Assembly (NCBI GenBank): GCA_963575745.1
Contig: CAUYUJ010020723.1
Coordinates: forward strand, 35,001-99,000
Origin: Prorocentrum cordatum
Lineage: Eukaryota; Sar; Dinophyceae; Prorocentrales; Prorocentraceae
Direction of reading: 5' to 3'
DNA length: 64,000 nt
A program made the translations under genes and the position numbers. The stretch's first letter is position 1. Each line of letters opens with the position of its first letter. A model generated the notes under the pieces. The model was not told the DNA's origin. It saw only the letters and a program-made list of their open reading frames with translations, and ran no database searches. Positions 48,990 through 60,177 of this stretch are shown piece by piece.

Positions 48990-50645
48990 GGGACGGTGGG
49001 GGCGGTGCGACGCCGAGATAAAATGGTCGGAGCGGAGGGGGGCGGGGTAGAAACGGCACTGGACGAGAGCGGTGCGACACCGACATGAAGTGGTCGGGCG
49101 GAGGGGGTCACGGTGGTGGTGGTGGTGGTCGTTGGTGTGGGTGGGTGGGTGGAGGGGCGGGAGGGGCGGGGCGGCGGGGGCGGTGCGACGCCGAAATGAA
49201 GTGATCGGGGCGGAGGGGGGCAGGGTGCAGAGGGCACTGGGCGGCTGGGGAGGGGGGAAGGGTCGGAGGGGCTGGACGGGGCAGTGCGACGCCGAAATTC
49301 GCCGGCCCAACGGGCCAGAGGCGTGCTAAGATCTCCGGTAACTGGTTAAGAATTCTCTAGTTCGCGCGCGCGGGGCGGCCCCTGGGGGTCCCCGGACGAA
49401 AAGTACCCCGGCAAGGTCCTGAGAGAGTCCCGGGAGGAGTCCCCCAGAGCGCTCCAGGAGCGCGCACCAACAGGGCTCCGAGACGTCCCCGAGAGCCCCA
49501 AGAAAGGCCAAGAGGCCCCCAAGAGGCCCCCAAGATGGTACATTAGGGGTCCGACATGCCACAAGATCGCTCCAAGACGCCCAAGATAGCCCCCAGACGC
49601 CCCAAGAGGCCTCCCAGAGCACTCCCAAGAGGGCCCCCGGAGGCACAATTCATTGTTTTTCCTTAGGTTTTTGAGAGATTTTGGAGCTTCCACCTTTTCG
49701 GTTCCCGACGCCCCAAGACGGCCCCAGAGGCCCCCAAGATCGCCCCAAGAGGGCCCAAGAGGCCCCCAAGAGGGCCCCAAGATGGCCCAAGAGGGCTCGA
49801 AGACGGCCCAAGAAGCCTCCAAGACGGTCCAAGAGGGCCCCAAGAACACCCCCAAAGGGGCCCCAGAGAGGGAACACGAAACAAAATTTCGCGCCCTCGG
49901 CCCTAAGAAGCCCCTACGAGGCCCCAAGAGGCCCCTAAGAGGCCCCAAGAGGCCCCCACGAGGCCCTCAGGAGGCCCCCAAGAGTCCCCCAAGCGGCCCC
50001 AGGAGGCCCCCCAAATGCCCCCCCGAGCGCCCCAGGAGTCCCCCAAGCGGCCCCAGGAACCCCCAAAGCGCCGCATTGACACCAGGCCCTCGGGCAAACG
50101 GCAGACATGAGACCGTATGGGCCGGCGGAATGAGCGAAGCGATTCAATAAAGTGGTCGGTGCGGAGGGAGGCGGGGTGGGGAGGGGGACGGAGCACTGGA
50201 CGGGGGCGGTGTCACACTGGTGGAGGCGTATAGATCGTCAGGGCGGAGGGGGCTGGGTGAAGAGAGCACAGGACGGGGCGGTGTCACGCTGGTAGTGGTG
50301 GTGGTGGTGGTGGTGGTGGTGGTGGTGGTGGTGGTGGTGGTGGTGGTGGTGGTGGTGGTGGTGGTGGTGGTGGTGGTGGTGGTGGTGGTGGTGGTGGTGG
50401 TGGTGGTGGTGGTGGTGGTGGTGGTGGTGGTGGTGTGGTGGTGGTGGTGGTGGTGGTGGTGGTGGTGGTGGTGGTGGTGGTGGTGGTGGTGGTGGTGGTG
50501 GTGGTGGTGGTGGTGGTGATGGTGGTGGTGGTGGTGGTGGTGGTGGTGGTGGTGGTGGTTGTTGTGGGTGGGTGGGTGGAGGGGCGGGGGAGGCCAGGGC
50601 GGTGCGGGCGGTGCGACGCCGAAATAGAGTGGTCGGAGCTTTAGA
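48990..50645 (+). repeat. GGTGCGACGCCGA module repeats with (GGT)n
   Basis: A module of about 65-75 bp, GCGGTGCGACGCCGAAAT..AAGTGGTCGG..GCGGAGGGGG..GCACTGGACG, occurs at about 49003, 49065, 49180, 49285, 50150, 50215 and 50605. (GGT)n arrays separate modules (49095-49150; 50285-50565, about 280 bp). The interval 49330-50100 is occupied by the GGCCCAAGA array. Confidence 0.75.
49440..50065 (+). repeat. GGCCCAAGA minisatellite block with conserved spacer
   Basis: CCCCAAGAGGCCCCC-type words. At 49646-49712 is the conserved spacer (CATTGTTTTTCCTTAGGTTT..GAGAGATTTTGG, CACCTTTTCGGTTCCCGACG), nearly the same as those at 52.37, 53.19 and 53.59 kb. Confidence 0.7.
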
Positions 50646-50756
50646 CACCCTGTGCAAGAGAACAATGTCAGGCGGCACCTACTGGGAGGTCTTCGTCGGA
50701 GGGATTAAGGAGAATTTAGCCCCAATGGGGGGCTGTTACGCCAGACTGGACCTCGG

Positions 50757-50850
50757 ATGAAGCGGGATTGAGCCAGATTCGGCGGGATTCGGCCAGATTG
50801 AGCGGGAGTGAGCCGGATCAAGCGGGATCAGGCCAGATTCGGACCAGGGC
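50757..50850. repeat. GCGGGATTGAGCCAGATT degenerate tandem repeat
   Basis: About five degenerate units of 16-18 bp (GCGGGATT..GCCAGATT). Confidence 0.7.
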
Positions 50851-50954
50851 AAAATCAGAAGTTGACCTCCCAGGAACTGCATCCGAAATAATGATAGGGT
50901 CCCCCCCCAACCCTACCGTATCCCTGAACCAAGAATTCGACCCCCCCGGGCTCG

Positions 50955-51165
50955 GCTCGAACGCGCCATGAGGGGCGGAAGGCCCCAACGGCGCGCCAAG
51001 GGTGCCCCAAGAGGCCCCCAAGACGCCCCGTAGGGGCCCCGAGTCGCCAAACGATCGCTCGAAGATGCCCAAGATGACACCCAGACGGCCGACGAGTTCC
51101 CCCAGACACAGTGAATGACCTCCAAGAGGCTTCCCAAGACAGCCCCAAACCCCACCCACCTCCCT
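50955..51165 (+). repeat. GGCCCAAGA minisatellite block, short
   Basis: GCCCCAAGAGGCCCCCAAGA and variants; no conserved spacer seen inside. Confidence 0.6.
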
Positions 51166-51179
51166 GACGCGGAAATATC

Positions 51180-51700
51180 CCCCCTTGCACGTAATGCGCG
51201 CTGCATGTGATGCTGTTTCATCGTCCCGTGTCAATGTGACACCATACCACCCCAGCCAAGCCTGTAACGGTTACCCCCATCATCCCTGACATAGATTTCC
51301 ATGCGCGCTTACTGGTTCATCTCAAACACAATGTCTACCTGTCCATTTCCCAAGACCACATACTACGAAATCCACTGGCCCGCGCAGAAGTCGGAATCTT
51401 ACCAAGCCCATTGGCGTTGCAAACGCATCAACATGAAAGCCATCACGACAAACAGTTAGGTTGTTATAACAACTCGCACGTGTGCTTTGCCAGCGCGCAC
51501 CTGTTGAAATCGAGAAAAAACGCATGGGTTCAACAATGCCGTCCAAAATCCATATTATCACCTCGCCGCGTGGTGCATCCGCGTTGATCTAGCATGCGCC
51601 CAGCGCACGAATTCGTAACACATTGAACAATGCAAGCCACACGCGCGCGCCGCCACGCGCGCGTCGAACAGTCCACAACCATCGGTTCGAAGCACCGCAA
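51180..51700 (+). repeat. Dispersed repeat R1, diverged copy 3
   Basis: CTTGCACGTAATGCGC near the start and the GC palindrome CACGCGCGCGCCGCCACGCG at about 51640, placed as in R1 copies 1 and 2; the intervening sequence is strongly diverged. Confidence 0.4.
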
Positions 51701-51748
51701 ATCGAGGTTCTTCAAACACACATCCGCCACTGTGCCGCTGGGCACTGG

Positions 51749-51857
51749 CCATCGCTCGGACGTCCACTCCCTGTGTTTTTTTGTCGGTTTCGTGCCAAAT
51801 GATCGAGGATACTCCTCGATGGCCCTCGCCGAAAAAAAAGCACACGTCCGAGCGATG
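51749..51857 (+). mobile_element. Short TIR element, family C, copy C4
   Basis: Left CCATCGCTCGGACGTCCACT pairs with right AGCACACGTCCGAGCGATG. Flanked by CCGCTGGGCACTGG (51735-51748) and CCGCTGGGCACGG (51858-51870), a near-perfect 13-14-bp direct repeat. Confidence 0.75.
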
Positions 51858-51905
51858 CCGCTGGGCACGGCGTCGGCGTGTCCTCAGGTCCTCTCACTGC
51901 CCCTC

Positions 51906-52092
51906 TACCCATCGGTCGGAAGAAGTAGGTAGAAACATGAAGTAGGAAGGCGTTGGAAATGCATTGGGTTTCCGCCCGCCTCCTGAAGAGAAAGGAAGAG
52001 GGAAAACCACTCGACTCTTGAAGTAGGAAGGCGCTGAAAGTAGATTGGGATCTGGGAATCCAGAAATACCTATTTTCAACGACCGATGGGTA
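51906..52092. mobile_element. Short TIR element, family W
   Basis: 187 bp. TACCCATCGGTCGGAAGAAG..TAGGTA on the left pairs with TACCTA..CAACGACCGATGGGTA on the right. GAAGTAGGAAGGCG occurs twice inside, about 85 bp apart. Flanks CACTGCCCCTC (left) and CCTGTCCCCGCTC (right) may be a diverged duplication. Confidence 0.68.
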
Positions 52093-52189
52093 AGCCTGTC
52101 CCCGCTCCTGAGGAGTTCTTACAGGGGTTCGGAGCCTCTCGGGCCAGATCTTCCGGGGCGACCCGCGGCTACCCCGCGTCTTGTCGCAT

Positions 52190-53745
52190 GCCCAGCGGGC
52201 CCCAAGACTGGCCAAGAGGGTCCCAAGAAGCCCCCACGCCGGTCCAGGGGCTCCGAGTCGCCGAACGATCGCCCCAAGACGCTCAAGATGGCCCCCAGAC
52301 GGCCCAAGAGGCCCCCAAGACGCCCAGAGAGGCCTCCACGAGGCCTCCCAAGAGGGCCCAAAGAGGCCAAACTCATTGATTTGCCTCAGGTGTTTGAAGG
52401 ATGTTGGCGTTCTCGCCTTTTCGGCTCCCCGACGCTCTCAGACTGCCCTAGAAGCCCCCAAGATCGCCCCCAAGGCAGCCCAAGAGGCCTCCAAGAGGCC
52501 CCCCAAACGACCCAAGAGGCCCCAAGACAGCCCAAGAGGCGCCCACAACGGCACAAAAGAAGGCCCCAAGACGGCCCAAAAAATAGTCCCAAAGAGAACA
52601 CAAACCGAAAATCCGGGGGGTCCCGCCCCAAGAGGCACCCAGGAGGCCCCAAGAGGCGCCCAGGCCAAGAGGCCCCAAGGGGCCCCCCGAACGGCCGCCA
52701 AAGGCGCCCAAACTGCTCCCAAGAGGCCCCCAAGAAGCCCCCCACGAGACCCCAACGAACATACAGTAGGCTGTCATGCCCACAACCCAGGCACGGTGGC
52801 GGGATGGGCCGAAGGCCATTAGGTCCGCCGCCCCCTGCTTGCAGGGGTGCACGGCGTGCTGGATGTTTCAGGTTTTGGTTTTGGTTCTTTTTCCAAAAGA
52901 ACTCCCCAGTGGGCTCCGGCAGAACCCGCCGGCCACCCGGAAGGCCCCCAAACGTGCTCAACGACCGGAAAAAATCCTCCAAAAAACGGCCGTTTCGCTC
53001 GGGACATCCTCAAAAAATCGCGAAGATGGCCCAAGATGGCCTCCAAGTCCGCCCGAGATGGTCCAAGACGGCCTCCAAAACGGCCCAAGAGAGTCCAAGA
53101 CGGCCCAAGACGGCCCAAGAGGCCCCCCAGAGGCCTCCCAGACGGCCCAAGAGGCCTCCAAGAGGTCCTCCAGGAGAGTCCGAAGAGGCCAAAATCATTG
53201 ATTTTCCTTGGTTTTTGAAGGATTTTGGCATTTGCGCCTTTTCGGCTCTCCGACGGCTCAAGACGGCCCAAGAAGCCCCCAAGATCGCCCAAGAGGCCCC
53301 CAAGAGAGCCCCCTGATGGCCCAAGTGGCCTCCAAGATGGCCCCTAGAGGGCCCCAAGACGGCCCAAGAGGCCTCCAACACGCCCAAGATGGCCTCCAAG
53401 ACGCCCAAGATGGCCTCCAAGACGGCCCTGGAGCGCCCCAAGAGGGTCCCCCGTTGGCCCAGAAAGGCCCCCAAAACGGCTCCCGACGGCGTCAGACGTG
53501 CCAGGAACCCACCAAGATGGCCGAAGTTGGCTCGAAGCTGGCCCAAAAGGGCCCAAGAGGCCCCCAAGAGGGCCTCCAGGAAGGCCAAAAGATGCCAAAA
53601 TCACTGATTTTCCCAAGGTTTTTGATGGATTTGGGCATTTCCCTTTTTTCGGCCTTCCGACGGCCCGAGACGGCCCAAGAGCCCCCAAAGATCGCCGAAA
53701 GATCGCCCAAGAGGCCTCCAAGACGGCGACGATGACCATCAAGAC
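52190..53745 (+). repeat. GGCCCAAGA minisatellite in about 400-bp higher-order units
   Basis: The largest block. CCCAAGAGGCCCCCAAGACG words are punctuated by spacers at about 52366, 53190 and 53590 (CATTGATTTTCCTTGGTTTT, then TGAAGGATTTTGGCATTTGC and CCTTTTCGGCTCTCCGACG). Spacings are 824 (about 2 units) and 400 bp. 52755-52930 is a unique insertion. Confidence 0.72.
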
Positions 53746-53748
53746 GCC

Positions 53749-53795
53749 CACGTGTTCCCCGAAGGCTTTCCAAACCGATTCGGGGAACACATGGT
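53749..53795. repeat. Hairpin
   Basis: GTGTTCCCCGAAGGC and GATTCGGGGAACACAT form a stem of about 14 bp with a loop of about 10 nt. Confidence 0.6.
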
Positions 53796-54379
53796 CCGAT
53801 GGCTTGGCAGGTCTGGCCTCAACGTTCGGCCACATAGGCGCTTCCACAAAGGCAGGGGGCGGCGGTGATTCGCCGTAGGCGTCTTCGATATGAAAACATA
53901 CAATACTTACCCAGCGTAAAACCAGCCAAATTTTTGACATGCTGCCCGAGCACTTCCGCGTCACCCCCACCAGCGCAATCGCATCACCGCCGCAATCGCC
54001 GCCGCGAGAAAACCGCCGACACTGCGACCAGCATTACCACAATGGCTCTCGCCACCGACACGTTGACGCCATCATCGTCGTCGTCACCAGCATCGGCGCC
54101 GCCGGTGGCCCCGCCGTCGCCAACGTCATCATAGCCGCCACCATCGCTAGTCTCATAGTGCTTGCCACCCGTTGCCGACGTCGTCATGCTATCGCGCCTG
54201 CCCGAGTCGCCGACCCACACGGGAGTGGCCGCGCGCCTACTCGGCCTCTGAGACGCGCTGCGAACTTCCCATCGGAAAGCGCCAACGCGGCCGCATCGGT
54301 TGCGCCAAGACGGTTGGCCGCTCTGCGCGCGAGCGTGCACGCGCTGTATGCACTAACAAGTGCCAGCCAGTAGCCACTA
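53796..54379. other. No gene supported
   Basis: Contains GCCGCCGCAATCGCC and ACCACCATCG-like triplet-rich sequence (53940-54200). Frames of 90-140 codons lack distinctive composition. Confidence 0.4.
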
Positions 54380-55060
54380 TCGACGCCGAAAGGTGTGCGC
54401 CAAAGAAGTTGCAGGAGGGAGGGTCGGATGTTTGCGCTAGCAGCAGGGTTAAGGAATTCAAAGTACCCGCCTGCACCACACAGCTTGCACCTCGAATAGC
54501 TGACACCAAGTAGCGTGTGTCACATGCTACACCACAGATGCATTGCACAACGGAGCTCGCATCAAAGAGCTTGCACGACAGCTTACGCTACATAGCGTGC
54601 ACCCGATGGCTTACATCATACAGCTTGCGCCACGTAGCGTGCACCACACGTACAGCTTACACCACATACAATGGACCACAACACTTCCCTCATACGCATA
54701 TGTATGTGTATAGTCGTGTATACAGAGATGTACAAACCATGTGCATATATGGATTGCAAAGCATAGCTTGCACCGCGTAACTTACACAACATAGCTTGTA
54801 GCGAATAACTTGCATCACATGGCTTGCACAATAGTGTCCCCTGGACACCACAGAGCATGCTTCACATAGCTTGCACCACATGCACTGCACCACAACGCTA
54901 AGACCACATAGCATGCAACTTATAGCTTATGCTGCACGCCGCAAACCACACACCACATAGCTTCACCACGCGCGGTGCGCCGCGAGCTTGCACCACATCT
55001 ATTGAACCACATCTGCTATATCACCTATAGTTGCAGCGCATCGTTCACGGCATCTTTTCG
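54380..55060 (+). repeat. Dispersed repeat R1, copy 4, with expanded CTTGCACCACATAG array
   Basis: AAGTTGCAGGAGGGAGGGTC and GGATGTTTGCGCTAGCAG match the start of copy 2 (27.7 kb). About 560 bp of degenerate 13-20-bp words (CTTGCACCACATAG, TTACACCACATA) follow. It includes a short ATGTATGTGTATAG block at about 54700. Confidence 0.65.
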
Positions 55061-55840
55061 GAAGCACCGTAAAATCCTGTTTGGCGCCCATGCTGGCCAA
55101 CACACGTCCTTGCTACTACCCTGACCTTTGCACTACCACTAAATTTAGCGCCACTGCATGACGACAATCGCTGCCACTATCATGCCCAATTTTACTACCA
55201 GATCAGTCGCTACACCAGCCATCATCAACAAAACTGCTGCCAATGCCTCTGCGCCTGATCTATACGCACACCCCTTGGTTCCTGTTCATGGTCCTCCTCC
55301 CCAATCCTGATAATTTGATCCCCTTTCTCCTCCTCCTCCTCATCCTCCTCCTCCTCCTCCTCCCTCCCCACCCCTTCCCTCTTCATCTTCCTGGATAACC
55401 GTCTGATTACGCCTCTCTAATCTACGTGTCCCATGCCCCTCCCAATACTCCTCCTCATCATCCGTGTTCCACTTGTCCTTCTCTTGATCCTCCTTGGGGC
55501 ATCAAAAGGTATCGATACAACTACTCTCCCGGGGCACGTTCTGACCGGAATTTCGTGGCAAATCCAGCGGTGGCGACGAGGGCCTCCCAAGAGGCCCAAC
55601 CAGAAGAAAACGGCCAAACGGTAGCGGTATGGGCAGATTTCTGTCCTCTGACTCCTCCCGCTTCCCCCCTCCCTCTCCCCCTCCACCTCCTCCTCCTCCT
55701 CCTCATCCTCCTCCTCTTATGGCGCGGCGGAAGCAGCTGTTTTGTTGTCTATGTATCCTGTATTCCCCACATCCAACATGGGAGTCTTGTTTTCTCTGCA
55801 CACACCCCGCGCAGGAGACCACACCTTCTCCCCTTTTTCT
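55061..55840. other. No gene supported
   Basis: ACTACCACT-like words at about 55115-55250, (TCC)n at about 55330-55370 and 55685-55715, otherwise unique. Confidence 0.4.
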
Positions 55841-56107
55841 AATCGCACACTCGTCCACTCAATCACTCACACACATCATCACTCACACCCACTCATCCTC
55901 ATCCTCATCACGCACCCACTCACACACTCACGCACACACTCATCCTCATCACTCACTCACGCAGCCACACACTCACTCACTCACCTACCCGCCCATTCAC
56001 GCAATCACAGAATCATCATCATCACTGTCATCATCCTCATTATCATCATCATTCTAATCTTCACTCACTCACTCACTCATTCACTGACTGACTCACTCAC
56101 TCATCTC
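55841..56107. repeat. (CACT)n / (CATCAT)n degenerate array
   Basis: ACTCACTCACAC words with CATCATCATC islands, ending in CACTCACTCACTCATT. Confidence 0.88.
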
Positions 56108-56895
56108 AGGCGGGAGACTCGTCTGTGATGAACTGCTAGGAAGCCTCAGGCGAGAGCCCCCTCCCCATGGGGACCCCAGCTCACAATTGCAATCCGAGCG
56201 GGTCGTCGGAAACCTGTAACTGTCATCAGTCATCACTTTTGTGTTCCTGACGCTTGAAAATAGAAGAATATCAGGCAGGAGCCTCGTCTACGGGTGAATT
56301 GCGAGGAAGTCTCAGGCGGGAACCTCCCCCCTATGGGGCCAGCACCTCACTTTTGTAATCCGGGCGGGCCATCGGAAACCTGTACCTGTCACCACTTTTG
56401 GGTTCCTGACGCTTGAACATGGAGGAAGTATCAGGCAAGTGATTGCGAAGACGTCTCAGGCGGGACCCCCCCCTTGTCATCCGAGCGGGCCATCGGAAAC
56501 CTGTAACTGTCGTCACCGTTGGGCCGAGGCCGGAATATAAAGGAAGTATGGGGCGGGAGCCTCGTCTGTGAGTGAATTGCGAGGAAGTCTCAGGCCAGAG
56601 CCCCCTCCCCATGCGGGCCGCGGATCACGTTATTAATCTGCGCGGGCCGTTGGAAACTTGTAACTGTCATCACATGTGGGCTCCGGAGGAGGAAATATGA
56701 GGGGGGAACATCGTCTGTGAGTGAACTGCGAAATCATCTCAGGCGGGAGCACCCTCCCTATGGGGCCCGCAGCTCATGTTTATAATCCGAGCGGGTCGTC
56801 GGGAACCTGTACCTGTCGTAACTTTTGGGCTACTCAGGCTTGAATAGGGAGGAAGTATCAGGCGGCTTCCTCGTCTGTGAATAAATTGTAAGGGA
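56108..56895 (+). repeat. Tandem repeat of about 150 bp, five units and a partial
   Basis: Unit starts at about 56112, 56287, 56438, 56566, 56716 and 56873. Each has TCTGTGAGTGAATTGCGAGG, TCTCAGGCGGGAGCC, CCATGGGGCC, AATCCGAGCGGGCC, GGAAACCTGTAACTGTC and GGAGGAAGTATCAGG. Units differ by 10-25% by eye and by small indels. No credible open frame. Confidence 0.88.
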
Positions 56896-56982
56896 GCTCT
56901 GTTGGGGGCCGCCCGGGGAGCTATTTTGCCTTTGGCCTCGTCGCATTATGCGAGGCGAGAGCATTTGGCCTCGTCAGGTATG

Positions 56983-57430
56983 CGAGAGGAGGAGGAGGAG
57001 GAGGAGGAGGAGGAGGAGGAGGAGGAGGAGGAGGAATGTCCCAGGAGGCCCCGGGAGGTCCCGGGAGGCACAGAAGGCTCCAGGAGGACCCAAGAGACCC
57101 CAGAAGGCCGCAGGAGGCGTAAACGAGGAGGAGGGGGAGGAGGAGGAGGAGAAGGAGGAGGGGAAGGGAAAGGGAGACGAGGAGGAGGCGGGGGAGGGAG
57201 AGGGAGAGGAGGAGGAGGAGAGAGGCAAGGAGGTGGAGGAGGAGGAGGAGGAGGAGAAGGAGGAGGAAGAGGAGGAGGAGGAGGGGAGGGAGAGGGAAAA
57301 GGAGGAGGAAAAGGAGGAGTTGGTGGAGGAGGCAAGAGGAGGAGGAGACAGGGGTTGAGGCAGGAGGAGGAGCAGGCGGGAGGAGAAGGAGGATGCAGGA
57401 GTAGGTGGGAGAAGGGAGGGGGCAGGAGGA
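56983..57430. repeat. (GGA)n arrays
   Basis: Pure GGA at 56983-57034, a GGCCCAAGA-type fragment (57040-57115), then GGA with GGGA/GAGG variants to about 57430. Confidence 0.9.
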
Positions 57431-57599
57431 GATCCCCAAGCAAGTCAAATTGATTATCCTGTGGGGTCCGACCGTCGGAGTAATCATATGTGTGTTGTGT
57501 GTGTTGTCTTTTATGTTGTTTGTCAGAGTGAGGGGGCTCAACCGAACGGACATTCACTGTCCCTGGGTGCGTGACTGAAGTGGAATTCCGCGATGCGGA

Positions 57600-57815
57600 C
57601 TCTTGTTGTTGTTGATGGTGTTGTTGTTGTTGCTCTTGGTGGTGTTGGTGTTGTTGCCGCTGGCGATGTTGGTGTTGTTGGTGGTGTTGTTGTGGCTGTT
57701 GTTGTGGTTGCGGTTGTGGTTGTGGTTGGTGTTGTTGTTGTTGCTGCTGCTGTTGGTTTTGTTGTGTCTGTTGTTTGCTGTTTGTTGTGTGTTGTTTGTT
57801 GTTTGTTTTTGTCGT
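57600..57815. repeat. (GTT)n array
   Basis: GTT triplets with GGT, GCT and TGTTTG variants. Confidence 0.9.
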
Positions 57816-57825
57816 CGTCCCACCC

Positions 57826-58770
57826 GCGACCCGCCCCGCAACCCTCCCGCGACCCCCCCCCCGACCCACCTGCGACCCACCCGCGACCCACCCCGCGACC
57901 CACCCGCGACCCACCCCGCGACCCACCCGCGACCCACCCGCGACCCACCCGCGACCCACCCCGCGACCCGCCCGCGACCCACCCCGAGACCCCCCCGGCG
58001 GCCCACCCGCGACCCACCGGCGACCCATCCGCGACCCACCCGCGACCCACCCCGCGACCCACCCAAAACTGTCGGCGCCTGCGGCGGGTTTCTTTTGCAT
58101 TCGTTCCAGGTGGAGAACCTGCGACTAACCCGCGACCCGAACCGCGTTCAGTGTACAAATGGAAAATTTCGGCGCCTGCGGCGGGCTGGTTTTGAATTCA
58201 TTCCAGGTGGAGGTGGAGAGACCGCGACCCGCCCGCGACCCAAACTACGTTCACTGAACAAGCCAAAATTTCGGCGCCTGTGGCGAGTTTCTTTTGCATC
58301 GGCGACCCACCCGCGACCCACCAGCGACCCACCCCGAGACCCACCCGCGACCCACCCCGCGACCCACCCGCGACCCCCCCGGCGACCCACACGCGACCCA
58401 CCGCAACCAACCCGCGACGCACCCGCGACCCACCCAAAATTTTCGGCGCCTGCAGCGGGCTTCGTTTGCATTCGTTCCAGGTGGAGAACCTGCGACCCAC
58501 CCGCGACCCAAACCGCGTTCAGTAGACAAACCAAATTTTCGGCGCCTGCGGCGGGCTGTTTTTGAATGCCTTCCAAGTGGAGGTGGGGAGCCCGCTACCC
58601 CACCGCGACCCACCCCGCGACCCGCCCGCGACCCACCCCGAGACCCCCGGCGACCCACGCGACCCACTCGCGACCCACCCGCGACCCACCCGCGACCCAC
58701 CCCGCGACCCACCCGCGACCCACCCGCGACCCACCCGCGACCCCACCCACGGGAGCGTCGCCCGCGCCCG
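57826..58770. repeat. CGACCCACCCG minisatellite with a conserved 95-bp insert
   Basis: CGACCCACCCG (10-13 bp) tandem words are interrupted five times (about 58066, 58160, 58265, 58436, 58528) by a conserved segment: AAAATTTCGGCGCCTGCGGC, GGGCTTCTTTTGCATTC, GTTCCAGGTGGAGAACCTGC, AACCGCGTTCAGT. Minus-strand frames read [13 protein letters not shown] with a KPAAGAENF insert. Confidence 0.85.
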
Positions 58771-58928
58771 CCCCCTCACTCTTATCCGCAATTGCGGGGT
58801 GCTACGTATTGTTTCTGATATGTTTTCCTTTTGGTGGTTTACGTATCCTGCGCACTCCTGCGACGGCGACGGCCGCCCCCTCCCTCCTGCCCCGCGCGGG
58901 CGGGCGGGGCTCCAGTGAGGCCGCAGCG

Positions 58929-59010
58929 ATGCAGGCCCCGAGCGCCATGGCCACACAGGAGGCGCCCATGGAGATGGCGCGCACCCTTGCGCTCGTGCCC
59001 CTGCGGGGGG
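58929..59010 (+). CDS. Possible start of a coding sequence, running into a GGA array
   Basis: ATG at 58929: MQAPSAMATQEAPMEMARTL, then ALVPLRG, before poly-Glu from the GGA array. The composition is protein-like, but the frame becomes pure repeat after 27 residues. Confidence 0.18.
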
Positions 59011-59059
59011 AGGAGGAGGAGGAGGAGGAGGAGGAGGAGGAGGAGGAGGAGGAGGAGGC

Positions 59060-59091
<32 letters not shown>

Positions 59092-59389
59092 GAGGAGGAG
59101 GAGGAGGAGGAGGAGGAGGAGGAGGAGAGGAGGAGGAGGGAGGAGGAGGAGGAGGAGGAGGAGGAAATGGAGGAGGAGAGGAGGAGGAGGAGGAGGAGGA
59201 GGAGGAGGAGGAGGAGGAGGAGGAGGAGGAGGAGGAGGAGGAGGAAGGGTCCCTGCAGAAACATCGGAGGCGAGGCGAAGCGATGCGAGGCGCGCGTGAC
59301 CGCCAGCCGGCGGCTGGCGGGGCCCGAGAGGCCGGCGCGGGCGGGCCGCGGTTCGAGGCCAGAGATCAGAGGCCAGAAAAGTCAGAGCC

Positions 59390-59423
<34 letters not shown>

Positions 59424-59459
59424 CTCCTCCTCCTCCTCCTCCTCATCCTCCTCCCCCTC

Positions 59460-59520
<61 letters not shown>

Positions 59521-59525
59521 GGTTC
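59008..59525. repeat. (GGA)n array and TCC/GGA inverted pair
   Basis: GGA array at 59008-59250. A second feature at about 59393-59525 is a TCC array followed by a GGA array, joined at CCCCTCGAGG (about 59455), so the two can pair as a stem of about 60 bp. Confidence 0.9.
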
Positions 59526-60177
59526 GAGGCTAGAGGATGGTTTTGCTTGTTCCGTGGGGGGAATCCGGGAGCTACCTCATCAACACGCGGCTGGATTCCC
59601 TTGGAAAGTCTGGCCAGATCTTCCCCGGAAGAGCTCTGGGAGGCGATCTTTCAGGAGCGCAGGAGAGTCCGAAATCAAATCGAAAAATGAGATCGGCGAA
59701 CGGAATGAATCGGATCGGCGAAAATCGGCAGCCGAGCCAGCACAACTCGGGTCGGCGGAAATTGGCAGGAGGCCAGTCCGCCTCCGTCGAGAAGACATCG
59801 GGACCCGCATAGGAATCCAAAGCTGGGCCGGATCGGAATCGAATGCCATCGAGATTGAATCGAATCGCGCCAAAGGGATCGAGACAAGCCTTGGGAATGG
59901 CAGAAAGGCAAGGGGTCACAGCGCGAAAGGGTCCCGGGCGCTTGTCGCCACTCACGGACCCTTGGGGTCCTCCACGGGCCGTGGGGGCGCCGGGAACGGT
60001 TCAGGATGAGGATCTGATTCTGGGGGGAGTGATGGGCCGGATGAGAAAATCCTCTTCCTCCTCCCCCCCCTTGTCCTCCTCACCCTCACGTCTAAAGGGT
60101 CGGAGCCTTTTCTTCCTGCTGGTGCTTGCCATTGGAGCCAGCAGCGCAGTGCACGACGTTAGCCACCTGGGAGCTAA
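59526..60177. other. No gene supported
   Basis: 59690-59890 has GGATCGGAATCGAATG-like degenerate words (similar in style to 19780-19960). The rest is unique. Confidence 0.4.

Noticed and set aside
55429-55700. Small gene around ATGCCCCTCCCAATACTCCT
   Set aside because: Short Leu/Pro-rich frames on both strands with no distinctive composition.
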